Source of the DNA: a virus
DNA: 45,814 nucleotides
Virus record (IMG/VR): IMGVR_UViG_3300047284_000529
Location: 1 to 45,814 of that record
Direction: 5' to 3' (one strand)
Shown here: piece by piece, positions 18,836-32,400 of the stretch
Numbering within the stretch: the first letter of the stretch is position 1
Layout of the letters: each line of letters starts with the position of its first letter
Position numbers and translations under genes: made by a program
The notes under the pieces: model-generated
The model's input: only the letters and a program-made list of their open reading frames with translations
Databases searched by the model: none
Told to the model about the DNA's origin: nothing

Positions 18836-20418
18836 TAAGTTGCGTCGAAAGAAACGACAGTGGTATCTAGAGTAGTGTTAGTGTCATCAAATGTTGTTCC
18901 TGCACCTTGACCAATTCCAGTTACAGTTAGAACTGCAGCATTTGAAATTAATGGCGAATTTGTTGCCTGAGGGGTAATTCCAACAGGTCCTCTAACTTGA
19001 CATCTAAATCTATATCCTGTCATATAGGAAATAGTTGTCAGGGAATATGTAGAAGATGTTGCCCCATTAATATTTGACCAGGAGAATCCATTATCCGTTG
19101 ATCTTTGCCATTGATATGCTTTATTCCTGTCTTCGGGTTCAATTGCAGCTGCAATTGAAAATGTTGCAATTTCTCCAGAACTTGTAGTTACATTTTGTGG
19201 CTGTAACGTAATTACTATTGTAGAAGGACCAGAAACTGGAGGCTCTACTGGAGGCTCATCAGGATCAATTGGATTGGCGCCATTATTTAATGGTGCTTGA
19301 ATAGTTTCTCTAGTAGACAACCCAATAATAAAGGGAAATTTAGGAACATCTACATCTTCCGAATCGACAGTTATAAAGTATGCATAAGTTCCATTAGGAT
19401 ATTCTGGAGTTCTACAAAATCTTCCATTATGTGAATCCAAATCTCCAAGATTTACTAGATATTCCCAGTCTTGTATAAATGAACCATTCGGTATAGACTG
19501 ATAAGTTGGTCTACCAACAGTAAGGGTAGTTTTTAGGCGATATGATGAAACCATAGTTCTCACTTCAGATCTATTATTCCATGGTTCATCATAAGAATAA
19601 GGTCCGTATATTGGAAAGCCATCAAAAGATATACCCAAAACCTTACTATGACCATCTGGATGCCTTAGATAGTCATTATTATATTGACTAGAACCATAAT
19701 AATCATTATATGTTCTCATGGAATTTACTTGATTCCAACAAGAAATAAAGTTTCCATCGTCGTAATGATATTGCCCAGAATCATCTGGATTACCACCACA
19801 TAAATCTTCACCAAAAGAAAGATATGCAGAATCACCAGCAGCAACATAATTAAATCCTTGTGGTGGATTTCCCTCAATACCAGCAGAAGAATTGAAAAGT
19901 ATTACACCATTTGCAGATATTCCAATTGCACCCAAAGGCAGCAAATTGGATTGAGCTTCATCATAATACATGTATGTACCAGATGCAGTCTGATTATAGC
20001 TACAATTAAATGTTAATGTGGTATCTGTAGATAACCAAAATGTTCCAGGAGTAGATATACTTACTGTTCCATTATAACGATAAACTCTAGATACATTTGT
20101 ATTATAGAAATTAAAATATACCAAATCATTTACATTTATATCACTCAAATTATCATCATCTTGAAATTTAGGAAGATCTTGAGGATCAATTTGAATAGTT
20201 ATTGTAGTTCCAGTCTGAGACCAAGTATTAGATACAAAGGTTTTCCCAGTACCAAATGTTCCACCTCTATACAGAAATGCATGTGAAAAATTTTGAGCTA
20301 ATACTCTATTTTCGTTTTCTGTATTAGGAAATGTTCCATAAATTACTGGAGATGGCAATCCATCTCCAGTAACAGAAAGCTGGTTTGTGGATATATTTAA
20401 TGAAGCAGTGGCTGTCAT
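18835..20418 (-). CDS. YHYH-domain protein with C-terminal Ig-like domain
   Basis: Residues ~160-365 match the YHYH domain: GQYHYDDGNF at 215-224, HSKVLGISFDGFPIYGPYSY at 257-276, SSYRLK at 291-296, and GDLDSHNGRFCRTPEYPNGT at 325-344 followed by YAYFIT. The eponymous YHYH reads YHYD here. A proline-rich linker (DPDEPPVEPPVSGP, ~385-398) joins it to an Ig-like domain at ~399-499 with the YQWQRSTDNGFSW and YRFRCQV strands usual for surface Ig folds. The YHYH domain is found in bacteria and other organisms; its function is not well known. A closely similar YHYH domain and a related Ig domain occur in the giant protein upstream. The gene lies 12 bases after the giant gene and probably encodes a virion decoration or adhesin. 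No Shine-Dalgarno sequence is evident. Confidence 0.8.
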   Translation of the reverse strand: MTATASLNISTNQLSVTGDGLPSPVIYGTFPNTENENRVLAQNFSHAFLYRGGTFGTGKTFVSNTWSQTGTTITIQIDPQDLPKFQDDDNLSDINVNDLVYFNFYNTNVSRVYRYNGTVSISTPGTFWLSTDTTLTFNCSYNQTASGTYMYYDEAQSNLLPLGAIGISANGVILFNSSAGIEGNPPQGFNYVAAGDSAYLSFGEDLCGGNPDDSGQYHYDDGNFISCWNQVNSMRTYNDYYGSSQYNNDYLRHPDGHSKVLGISFDGFPIYGPYSYDEPWNNRSEVRTMVSSYRLKTTLTVGRPTYQSIPNGSFIQDWEYLVNLGDLDSHNGRFCRTPEYPNGTYAYFITVDSEDVDVPKFPFIIGLSTRETIQAPLNNGANPIDPDEPPVEPPVSGPSTIVITLQPQNVTTSSGEIATFSIAAAIEPEDRNKAYQWQRSTDNGFSWSNINGATSSTYSLTTISYMTGYRFRCQVRGPVGITPQATNSPLISNAAVLTVTGIGQGAGTTFDDTNTTLDTTVVSFDAT

Positions 20419-20427
20419 TTTTAATTT

Positions 20428-20435
20428 TATTTATT
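20428..20435 (-). promoter_or_regulatory. Weak late-promoter-like box (AATAAATA)
   Basis: This octamer is one mismatch from TATAAATA and lies across the stop of the giant gene. It is only ~10 bases from the YHYH-protein ATG at 20418, which leaves almost no leader. It may be a chance AT-rich match. Confidence 0.2.
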
Positions 20436-23400
20436 CGTCATTGAATATTTGAACTGGGCTAAACGCTGCCAACACTGTGGCACCAGTTTGAACCGATAGA
20501 ATTGCAGAATTACTATAAACTGGAATGCAACCAATAGCTGTTATCACAACTCTATATTCGTCTTCATTATCAATTTGTTGTGTTGGTGATGTAGTATAAG
20601 TTGCTTGATTGGCTCCAGGAATGTTATTCCATGTTGTAGTTGCATAATCTTTCTTCTGCCATTGATAGCTAAGAGTAGATGTATTATCTACCGTTGCAAC
20701 GACAGTAAACGATGCAATTTGACCTTGACTTACAGTTAAATTGTGTGGCTGAGATGTGATGTTAATAACACCAAGATCAATAATAATTGGATTTCCATCT
20801 TCATCGATACCTTCTCCAGCTAGTAAATCAAATCCATTATTAATAGGAGCACCAACAGGAGATTCGAAATCATCAGGAACTGTAGTTTCAACAGATACTA
20901 CAGGTAATGAATATCCGATACCAGAAGATTTAACATCAATACGAGAAACACCAACTAAAGCTTTAGCTCTACCATTAAATCCTGTTGATGAGATGATATC
21001 AACTTGTGGTCTTTCTTCATAACCACTTCCAGAAGAAGTAAGAATAACTTCTTCAATACGACCCTTAGTAATTTGAGCTATAGCTAAAGCATTTCTACCT
21101 TTAACTGTTCCCGTATATTCAAATGTAGTCAATGAGTTCGAAGACTCAATAAGTGCTACTGTTCTATTTCCAGTTTCACCTTCAATCTGTAGAAGATCCC
21201 CAGCCTCAACTGGTGGAATAATGTCTGCAGATACAACGTCAGCATCAGAACCAACATATGAGAATGCAACGAAAGTAGATCCAGCTCTAGGAACTTCAGC
21301 AAATATAATTCTAGAACCAACTAACTCAAAGCCAACTCCTGGTTCTTGGAGAACACCATTGACAGAAACAATAATATTATTTTCTGGTCTAATGGTATTA
21401 GATTGAACACCATCAGTTAATGTTAGTGAGTAGAATACACCATTCAACTTTAAGTTGAATGAATTTCTAAGAGAGTCAAAGTCAAATGATATATCATCGA
21501 GCTGCCTTAACTTACCAACATAGAATCCAATGAATTCTGAGTTAGCTGATGGAGGCTCAGTAAATTGAATTTGATCTGAGAATGCAGTAAATGCATTATT
21601 ACCACCAGGAGGTTGTAAAATACCATTTACAAACACCAATAAGTGACCAGCTGGATCTGGGAAGTATGGTTGACCGTTCGCAATCGATAATTTAAATGTT
21701 GTCTGAGAACCATCAAATCCACGGAAATATCTAGAAACTCTTGCCATCAAGTCTTTTGCTGTAGCTACAGCAGCAGACCATCCATTATTACCAACAACAG
21801 TCATGTTGTCATAAAATTCACCTCTTACATCTTGCAGCCAAATTGTGGAATTGTTTCCAAGTTTATCAATTTTTACTACCTTACCATAAGAAATTGCATC
21901 TGTTCTATCAATTCCTGAAATTAGAGAGTAAATTACTGGGAAGTTAGATCCAGCAAATTTACCAACAAAAACTCCAGGTGTTAGAAGATCTTCAATAGTT
22001 GCTTCATCACTTACATCAATAGCAGAATATTGAACATCCGCAATATAAAGATCGTGTATACCTTCTAATGGTCTATAATCATATTTTGTAACTGTTGCTT
22101 TCCAACCAGGATTTTTCTTAACTGCTCCTTGTAGAAGGAATACCTCATCCCCTGGATTATATGTAGCTGCAATACCAGTATCTACTACGTTATTAGAAAT
22201 TGATAATTTAATTATTTCAGTTCCATTAATGTAGTCACCTAGAACTAATTCTGTAGAGCTATTATCATACATTACTAATATTTTTTCAGTTATAGAACCA
22301 TATACAACTTCACTTACATTCCATGATCCATTTACAGTTTCTACATCTAAAGTTAATTTACCACCAACAGTAGATACGATGCTTCCATAAGAAGGCATGT
22401 AATTGGAAATTGTAGCCTCAACCGAATCTTCTTCTTTGAAAATTACATCACCTGCGACAAACTCACCCATGAATGGATTTATCAACATATTATTGCTTAC
22501 AGAAGAAATTGTTGCAGTAGTTCCAGTTTCTAAACCTTCAATAATATTTCCAACTGATATCGTTCCAACAATATCAATCAAATTGATATATGTTGAGCCA
22601 TTGGTTTCATAAACTACCCCTCTATTAGTTGTTGATCCTTGAACAACGACAGTTTCCCCATTTGCAAACCCAAAGTTTTCTGGAACATTGGAAATTACAA
22701 ACTTACTATAAAGTTTTACAATCTTAGCTTTGTTGTAAGTTACAAAAATCAATTCACTATGTGCATCACTAGTAGTTCCGTAAATTACGTCAGCGGGATT
22801 AAATCCACCTGAAATTGGAGTTGGGGTCTTACTTCTATCACCATTGTATGTTGCAACTCTCTCAATACCAGTTCTTCTGGAAATTCTTAATTGCTGAGAT
22901 GCATTGTTTGTATTTCCAATATTGAAAGGTCTATCTTGAGATTTTATTTCAGGCTTAATTGTAAACGAAGATGCAGTTACATTTGTAACATAGAAATAAT
23001 CGTTAGCTACTAACGATGTAATTGATTCACCTAAAGGAATATATTCTAATATATCACCAATTACAAATTTATGAGTTCTATTGATCGTTGATCCAGTGGA
23101 AGCAACGTCGCTAGAAGCAATGAAAGTTACAGAATTTGTAAGAGGTAACTTGCTATATCTCAATGAATAATCATAAAGATTGAATAATGATCTTAATTTA
23201 AATTCTAAAGTTTCAATATCCAGCAATTCCATCGATATTGGATATTTTTCATTAATATCAAAATTATCTGGAAATACCCAAGATGGCTCAAATGTTATTG
23301 GTGATGGGTTTGGAAGTGTTTGATTACATGCACTCAAAGTCAGAGTTTCAATACTATCTAAGTGTGCTAGCAATCTAGTTCTATTGATATTTGCGAATGC

Positions 23401-26400
23401 AATAAAATTGCCCTCACCATCAAACCAACTGTTAATATGTTTGATTGTATTTGCATTACCGCCAGTAACCAAATCATGTCTTATTGACTTAATAATTTCA
23501 TCTGCAAAATCAACGGTTCCAGTATAGGATGGATTATTTAATAGAACTTGGGCATATGACTCTTCTCTGATGTAGCGGTCATTATTATGAATTAGGCGTG
23601 ATGCATTCTTTTCGGTTCTTCCTGCGGGAACCAATGTCTCAATCATAGTATCAAATAAGATACTAATTGCAGATCTTACATTATCGCAAGTGTATTCTTG
23701 ATACTCTGTATTACCAGAATATGGTAACGTCTTTGTGATAGATGTGAGATAGTTTACATTATTCTCTGCATTTTCTACAGTTTCAATTAAAATATTAGAA
23801 AGAGTAAATACTGCACTAATCACATCTGCACAAACTTGACCCCAAGATGGAGCAGATGTGTCATATACAACTGTCACATCTCTCTCTACACTTCCAGATG
23901 AATACTGAACGGGCCAGATAGTTGGAAGAGTAAATGGTATAGTTCCATTAGTAATTGAGATAGGATTATTGATAGTATCCGTAATTACTGACATTAAGCT
24001 AGTAATTGACGATGCTACAGCCTGACAAGTTGGATTTTGGGTATCTAGAGTAGGAACAGGAGAATAGAATGTTTGTGTTATACCATGAGTTCCCTGAACA
24101 CTAATGGTAGTATTTCTCATTACGCTAATAGCCAAATCACGAGCCTTATTGAAAATCCAGATAGATTCTGCCGCTTGTGATGTGATGTGCTGTAAATTAT
24201 TTGAAGAATTTACATACTCATTTGCAGCATAGAATACCCAATTATTTCCACCATACTGAAGATTAAAGACTAATGCCTTTAAGACATCCTTAACATCATC
24301 AACACAATTTTGACTTCCACCAGGAATTACTAATCCTGGATATTGTTGTGTTCCTAAGTATACAGCTTCATTTGCAATAAAATTAATATTCTTTTCAATA
24401 ATTCCTGCTGCATCGAGATGACTATCAGATACTGCATTTCGCATGTAGGTTTCAACAGGCTCATTTTCATTTCCTCTGATGTTGTCTCTACCAAATCCAT
24501 TTCTTATAGTTACTGCAGCAATGTCACGAACTAGCTTAAATACTTGCTTAGTTGCCTCAGCTTCAGATTCAATATATAATAATCCATTATCTTCTGGATC
24601 AATATACATTGATGCTGCTTCATATGTTCTAGAATTTCCACCGAATCTAAGATCGTGGATCATTGCATCTAGAATATCTTCAACATCATCAGTGCAATTA
24701 ACTCTACCACCAGGAACTTCAAAAGTATGATACTTAGTGAAGTTCTGCATGGTCAACACAGCTTCTTCTGCAATAACTTTTTTATTTCTCTCTAGAGCAT
24801 TAGCTGCATCGATGTATAGATTATAATTAGAACGTGATGGATCATAACCTTTAGGATCTACAGTAATTGTTGGATCTCTATAAGGCTGCTTAATAGTATA
24901 TGCTGCTGAATAATAATCATCTTGATATGTAACTGGTGTTCCAGCAGGATATACTTCACCTTGTGCCGATAATAGATTGTTTATTGCCTTCAGAGTTAAG
25001 AATTTAGTAAATTCTAATGCATCTGACATAGCAAGCAATTCATCCTCAACCAATACAACATTTTCATCTTGATCAATATAGAAATCAATTGCATTATTGG
25101 TTGCCGAGTTTCCACCAGTTATTATATCTGTAATTATAGCTGGTAAGATATATTCTCTAATATCTCTAGCACATTTACCAGGGAGACCTGGCATATTTAA
25201 TTTATCTTCATTGACGCTTCCTACAGTTACTGTATAGCGATCTTCTAACCAACCAACAACTTCATCAGCAATGAAGTCTCTATTGAGCCAAATTAAATCA
25301 CCAGCATCTCTAAATCTATGCCCAGTTGGAGCTAGATGATCAACAATAATATCTCCAAGAGCAATTATTTCATCAAGTATAGTTTGTGATATGCTGGTAG
25401 TTAAAATTCCAGGAACTCTAAGAATATTTGTATACTCTCCTTCCAGTGGATCCGTGTCTGCTTTTTCTAAAAGCTCAACACATAATTTTACAGTTTCTCT
25501 CCAAGCATAAACAGATTGTAATAATTCATTTGAAATATATTCGACAGAATTATTTCTATTAATATAGCCTTTAGCTGCAATTATGCTATTGAAATTACCA
25601 CCATACTTAATATCGGATATTATGGCAGGAAGAATAAATTCCTTTGTATCACGAATGCAATAATCCAATCCACTTCCATATGAAGGATATGTGAATCCAG
25701 GATATCTATTTCTTAATCTACCAACGACTTCTTCTGCGATAAAATCTATATTCTTTTCGATAACAGAAGCTGCAATTCTATGGTTATCTCTGGATAAATC
25801 AACATCTTCAATTAGGATTATACTATTTTGTGTATCAATTGATTTGATAGTAGTAGATGATGCAGTTCTTCCACTATATTGAGCATATACTTCATGCTCA
25901 GCAAGAATGAATGGCTTGTTTGCAGCTAAACCAAATGATAATGCATCATCATCATTATCATATCCAGTATTTGGTGTGAAGTTTGCATTGTAATCCGCAA
26001 TACCTTTCTTGATTTGTATGTTACTCATGTAACCATACAATCCATTTCCACCATTAAATGCAGCACCAATAACAATTTGTTTATTTGAATAATTATTAGT
26101 ATCTGTATATGTTGTAGCTGCTACAGTTCCATTATGATAGAGTTTTAATACCCCAGAGCTTCTTACTAAAGCAATATGCTTCCAAGTATTAATAGTAACT
26201 GCAGAAGATAACTGAATTAATAGAATACCAGAATAGTATACTTTTAAATCTGCATTATCTAATATAATGCGAAGGGCAGTATCACTAGCACCACTAGTTC
26301 TAGTATCAATTAGAGTTTGAGTTAAATTATTTCTAGAAGTTCTATACCAGAATTCAATAGTAAAATCAGAAGATGCGCCAAATGCTACTCTATCACTTGA

Positions 26401-29400
26401 TGGATAACTTAAATATTGAGCGCCAGCAGAAAATGCAAATGAACCAGTCGCTGATGGTGCAATATTTTTTGAAGTTGTGACACCAACATTAGTAATTAAA
26501 CTATTAGTGATGTATTCATCCTGTGTATATGAACCAGAAATATTTTTAGTGTAAATCCACTTGAAAGCAGTATTCACACCAATCACCGAAGCTGTAGCTC
26601 CAGAAGTAATACCTTTTATAGTATCTCCAAATGCAAATAATCCTGCAGATTTATTTGCATATGAAATCTTATTGCTTCTTATAGTTTCACCTTGTAAGAA
26701 ATTACCAGTCAATGAACCATACTTTACCTTAGTATTTTTAATGGTTTCTTTCTCATCAAATGCACCAGTTGCTCCAGTATAGATAACCTCAATATTTCTA
26801 GCCTCTTCAAAATCTAAGAAATCATCGTTAATTAATACTTCAGAATCATATAGTTTTGTTGGATTGATTACTGTTTTTGAGATATCATCGAGAATAATAT
26901 TTGGGTTTGTGGTAGAAACTAATCTTTGGAAGATTAATCCAAAGAATGATGATCCAGAACTAATTTCTACAGTATCAACTACACCATCCGTAACTGGATC
27001 TCTATATGGTGCAATAAATGTAACTTTAGCTGCAATTTTAGAACTTAGTGAATAAATGATATCATTTAATTTGATATTAAATTTACCAGATTCGAATTCT
27101 GCAGTTCCAGATGTTCTACTAATAGCAATTTCATTAGTAATTACACCATCATCCAGATTGGATTCTTCTACAATAGCAATATCGCCCTTAGTATTTGTTA
27201 TTGTTTCCTTAGTTTCTAGAATTGTTTTACTTGTTACTGGTGTTACCGATACTATATTTGCTTGGAATCCATATGCAGTTGCTAATAGAATTTCATTAGT
27301 TTGGAAATTGCCTTGAATTTCTACAACATCAATAGTAGTAGTTCCACTGTCAATGACAGTAGCTATAGATTCAGTAGTCAAGCCACTAACTTTAGCACCC
27401 AATTCTGGGAAAATGCCACTAATATTATCTAATTCAATTCTGTATATTTGAAGTTGATTGAATCTAGCAGTTCTGTATACAACTTTTGATGGGGGCTTAG
27501 GTGGTTCAGTGAAAATAATATTTGCACCATCAGTTACGAATGCTTGACCTGGAGCCTGAATAATACCATTCAATGTAATCATTATCTGATTAGCATTTGC
27601 AATTACTTGCTCACCCTCAACATAGATTGGGAATGAAGTTCTAGCTCCATCGAAGTCTAAACTAATATCATCAATTTTTTTGACAATTGAAGTCAGAATT
27701 TCCTCTGAAGATGTAAGTCTCTTCTTTCTGAAAAGAACTTCAGTGTTATTATATGTTGTATAGATTGGCTGCGCTGCAGCAAATGAAGTTATCTGATTCG
27801 AATTTGCATAGTTTGTAATATTAACTTGTTTTACTGCATCAGTAATTACTTTTCTACCAGAAATATCTTTACCACCTGAAATTTCTAACTGACCAAACAG
27901 CTTAAATCCAACGGGGTGATTATTTTCGAGAACGGTATTTTTCCAGTTGTTAATTGGAATACTTGATTTAATGATATACGAGAAGTTCTGATAGAAGAAC
28001 GAATCTTGAATTTTTTGAACAATTTCAGATGGCTTTCCAATATCATCGATAAACTTACCTGGAGTAGTGGTAATTGAATCGATATTCAACACACCTCTAG
28101 CATTGCTTAAGTTGTCAATAACACCAGATGCTCTAGAAATAATACCAGTTACCTTTTCACCTTCTTTCCAATCTCCCGTATAATTTTCAATCTTTAAGAT
28201 CTTAGGACCAATTTGCCAGCCACTATTCTTCGAAACATATCCAAATGCTGAAGCTGTTTCTACATTGTCACCTTGATATACCCTTTCACCTTCTAAGAAT
28301 CTAGAAGTTTCTACAATAGCTTCAGCTTTACCACCAAACACTTCTGTTAAGATTACCTGTCTTCCTGAACCTTGAGTTAAGAAAGTAATTGCGTTTCCAC
28401 TTAATGCATCAGCTAAAGTTAATGCAATTTTCAATTGGTCAGATTCTAATGAATTTTCATCACCAGAAATTGCATAGTATACCTGACCAGCAATAAGTGC
28501 AGTCAAACCAGCAGATGATGGCTGAGGTAAGATTCCAATTTCAGAACCAATATTTTCTGCTCTCAATTGAACCTCAGATCCAGTTGTAATACCATGAGGA
28601 ACGTTAAACTGAAGATAACCTAAGTCTACGTTAACAACATAGTTAAACTCAGATTTCAATGTAACTGTAGGCTCAGAAGAGTATCCAGATCCTGGATTTT
28701 TAATTAAAATTTCAGATAGTCTGTTATTTTTAACAATTGCTTCTGCTTCTGCTCCAGATCCACCACCACCTTCGATTACTACTACTGGAGCTGAACTATA
28801 ACCAGAACCTGGATCTATAATTTTAATTTGTGATAGAATTGAAGTATTGAATAATTGTAGGTTGATTGGGAATGTAATTTCTGGTTTTAATGTATAATCA
28901 TGTGAATATCCAAAGCCAAATTCATTATTCTTTAATTTCTTAATCTTACCGATATTCTTACCTGTTAAGAATACTGATGCACCACTTCCCTCATCGGGAA
29001 TAACTACATTCAATTCTGCACCAGAACCACTTAAACTAGGCCCTAAAATACCAGGAATGCCGTCGATATCGATAGATGCAAACGTATATCCCTTTCCAGG
29101 GTTAGTTACAAGAGCTTCAGTTATAACACCTGTGTCTAAAACAGGATCATTCGTAACTGTAATTTTTGCGAGTGCTCCCTCACCATCTCCAAGAATTGGA
29201 ACTTCATAGTATACTCCTGGAGCATATTCAGATCCACCACTTACAATAACTACCTTTTCAATTTGTCTAAATGATGCAATATCAGAGACGATAGGTAATT
29301 TTTGATAGAATCCACCACCATTAATTAACTTGATTGAATTGATAGGTCCAATAGCTCTTGGTGAAGTAGTAGAATATTTGGTAATCGGATTTCCATTTGA

Positions 29401-32400
29401 ATCATCTTGAACTATTGCGCTGCTAAATTCAGGTTCGTTTTCTAGTAAGAATTTGAACGAGAATACAGAAGGAACTTCGGTAATTCTAAATGTTCCTGCA
29501 TATGGTGTATCAATAACGTCGATAAACGAATTTGCACCAATAGGAGAGTTTTCTTCTGTTCTAGATGGGTCAAAATAATAAGAAATATTAGTAACTTCAC
29601 CTGCGACAATAAATCTTACAAATGGTTCATTTCCAGAAGAGCTAACTCCAGGAATACCACTTCTAATGATATTATTGAATGAATATTCGAGTTTATATTG
29701 GTTATCTTGAGAGAATGATAGATAGAATCCAAAATTTGAAGGGTCGCTTAGGTCAAAGACATACTGATGCCCTCTAACAAAGAGAAGTTTAGGATGCTTG
29801 GTGTAGAAGTTTACACTACTAATTACACCCTGAACATAATTGGGATCCTGAGATGCTATAGATCTTAGTTTAAACGTGAAATCTCTACTAGAAAATACCT
29901 CTTCAACAAAGAATGATCCGTTAAATTGTGCGGTTGAGAATCCTTCTACAAATAGAATATCATTCTTCTCATAGTTATGACGACTATTGGTTGAAATATA
30001 AAGAAGATCTGTTCTATCTGAATCAATAACCTTTACATCCTTTTCTAAAAGAACACGAACAGAAATACTCTTTACTTTATCTAATCCACTTACTCGTATT
30101 ACCTTTTCAGTATCATCATTTGGCGCAAAATCTACAGTAATAGTATTTCCAATACTTACAATATCATTAGGTATAAAATTAGAACCAGAATATACTGTTA
30201 ATATTTGAACAATATAAACTCCTTCAGAATATGGCTTAAATCTTGTATAATCTGCATAAGTTGTTGATTGACCTTCAGGATAAGTGAAGTCATTTAAATC
30301 AATATCGAAATAATTTGCAGTTTCAACAAATGCCCAAGTCACAACACCATCCGTTACTGTTCCTGTTGTATGCGTTGGTGGAATAGTTCCTCCAGTTCCT
30401 GCACTTTGCGCCTCATAAATTTTACCATCATTAAATACACGATTTCCAACAGAATATACAGCAGAAGATGACCACAATTCTTCAGTTCTAGCAACAGTAA
30501 ACGTTGCTGACATCTCATTGACGTTATTTGCCGAAGATCTTAAGTATTTTGTAGTGCTAACTGTATCAAAAGTTGATCCTGCAGGGAATACTTTACCTAC
30601 ACGATAAGTAACTTGATTTTCATCATTGACCGTTGGAGCATCAACAATTGTTCCAAATACTGATACTACTTTTTGACCATTAATTATAGAATACTGTTCT
30701 AGTATTGAACCTTTTGTGAATAATGCATTTTGATTTAGAGTTAATTCTCTAACATTATCAATTTTAGATACAGTAGAATCTTTAATATAGAACTTCTCAA
30801 TAACTTTTGGTGTAAGCTTTAACTTTTTACCTAGAGGTGATGGGATAGTTGCAGTTTTACTATCAAAAATTTCAAATTCACTTGAAAGCGAATATATTCC
30901 AGGAACTGCTGTAGAAACAACATCATTATAGTCTAAGCTTTGTAATCCACCAGCACCAAGTTCATATGAAGCTATGTTTGCACTAAAATTAGTTACAGAT
31001 AAAGCATTAGTGTCATTTTCAATAATTGCAGTATCAATATCTAAATCTGAATTAGTTAATACCCAAGTTCCAACTTTAGTATGCTGTCTATCAAATTTGC
31101 TAATAATTACATTACTCTTTTGAGTTGTTAATACAAAAGAACTTGTTCTTGGTGTGAACGCAACGGATTCATTATACATTGCATATGGGGCAACAACTAA
31201 GTCATCTGCTCTACCAATCCAAGAATTTGCAGATGTTGGCGTTGCAGGGCCAAAGAATCTAACATCATTTACATTTACACTATTTGTAGTTGTATACTCT
31301 ATAACTTTTGAACCATTAAAGTATACTCTATAGACATAATTGCCCAAAGATGGATTTGTTTTTTCTAATGTAAATAAATTGAAATTGTTGACACCAATAG
31401 TGTTCCAATACGATGTTGAAGTGGAACTGACCAATACAGTATTAACGTCTGCAGAATTTGCAGAAATTAGCTGAATTTTTCCATAATTTGCGCTAGTTGT
31501 GTCGCCATCAACAACAACTTTGTATTTAATTACATCAGATACTCCAACACTTATTACCTCTGGCTTATGATTTATTGCATGACGAGCAGATTCCATCTGG
31601 AAGAATCCTTCGACCGTCCATTCTTTGATTTCTGCTGTATTAATATCTGCAAGAGAAAGTGAATTCTGTGCAGTAGTTTTTACTGACTTTCCACCAAACT
31701 TAAAGAATGATGAATCATATTCTACATTAGAAGAATTGAACCATGTTGTAACCCCTAGACTTCTCTTTGATGAATCCGTAGGAGTAGCAATATTTGCAGT
31801 ATCATTAAACTCATAGTATGCCAGTTCTTTAGATATTTCTTTTTCTGATGTGATAATAATATCACCAGAGTTATCTACAGAATGAGATTTTGCAATTAAT
31901 CCTGCAAAATTTGGTGTTTTAATTGTAGATTGATTTAGAATTGTTCCATCATACTTAATTGTAGTAACTGCAATTTGCTTATCTACAACTCCATAATTTA
32001 TAGAAGTTACTAATGCAATATTACCAAAGATATCTGTTTTGATATTTGCATGTTCAATTGAGTTGTACGCAAGAGAAGGAGTAAACGACTTACTCCAAAT
32101 TAAAGTATTTGGATTTTCTGGATTAAATTTAAATACTACTACTTTTTCACGCTTTTGTGTGCTGCTATTGATAGCATTAAATGTGACATAATAATCCCCT
32201 TCTTCATCTTTTACTATTCTTGGATTATTTACGACAGTTGCATTAAATGCAACACTATTCATGTATTCAACTTCAATATTAGCTCCATCATAGAATATTT
32301 TTCCTAATAGTAAGGTTCCAAGTGTAACTGAAGTTCCAACGAATAAGAGTTCATTATCGGTCAACCAAATAATATCATTTAAACGCTCAGAACCAGATGT

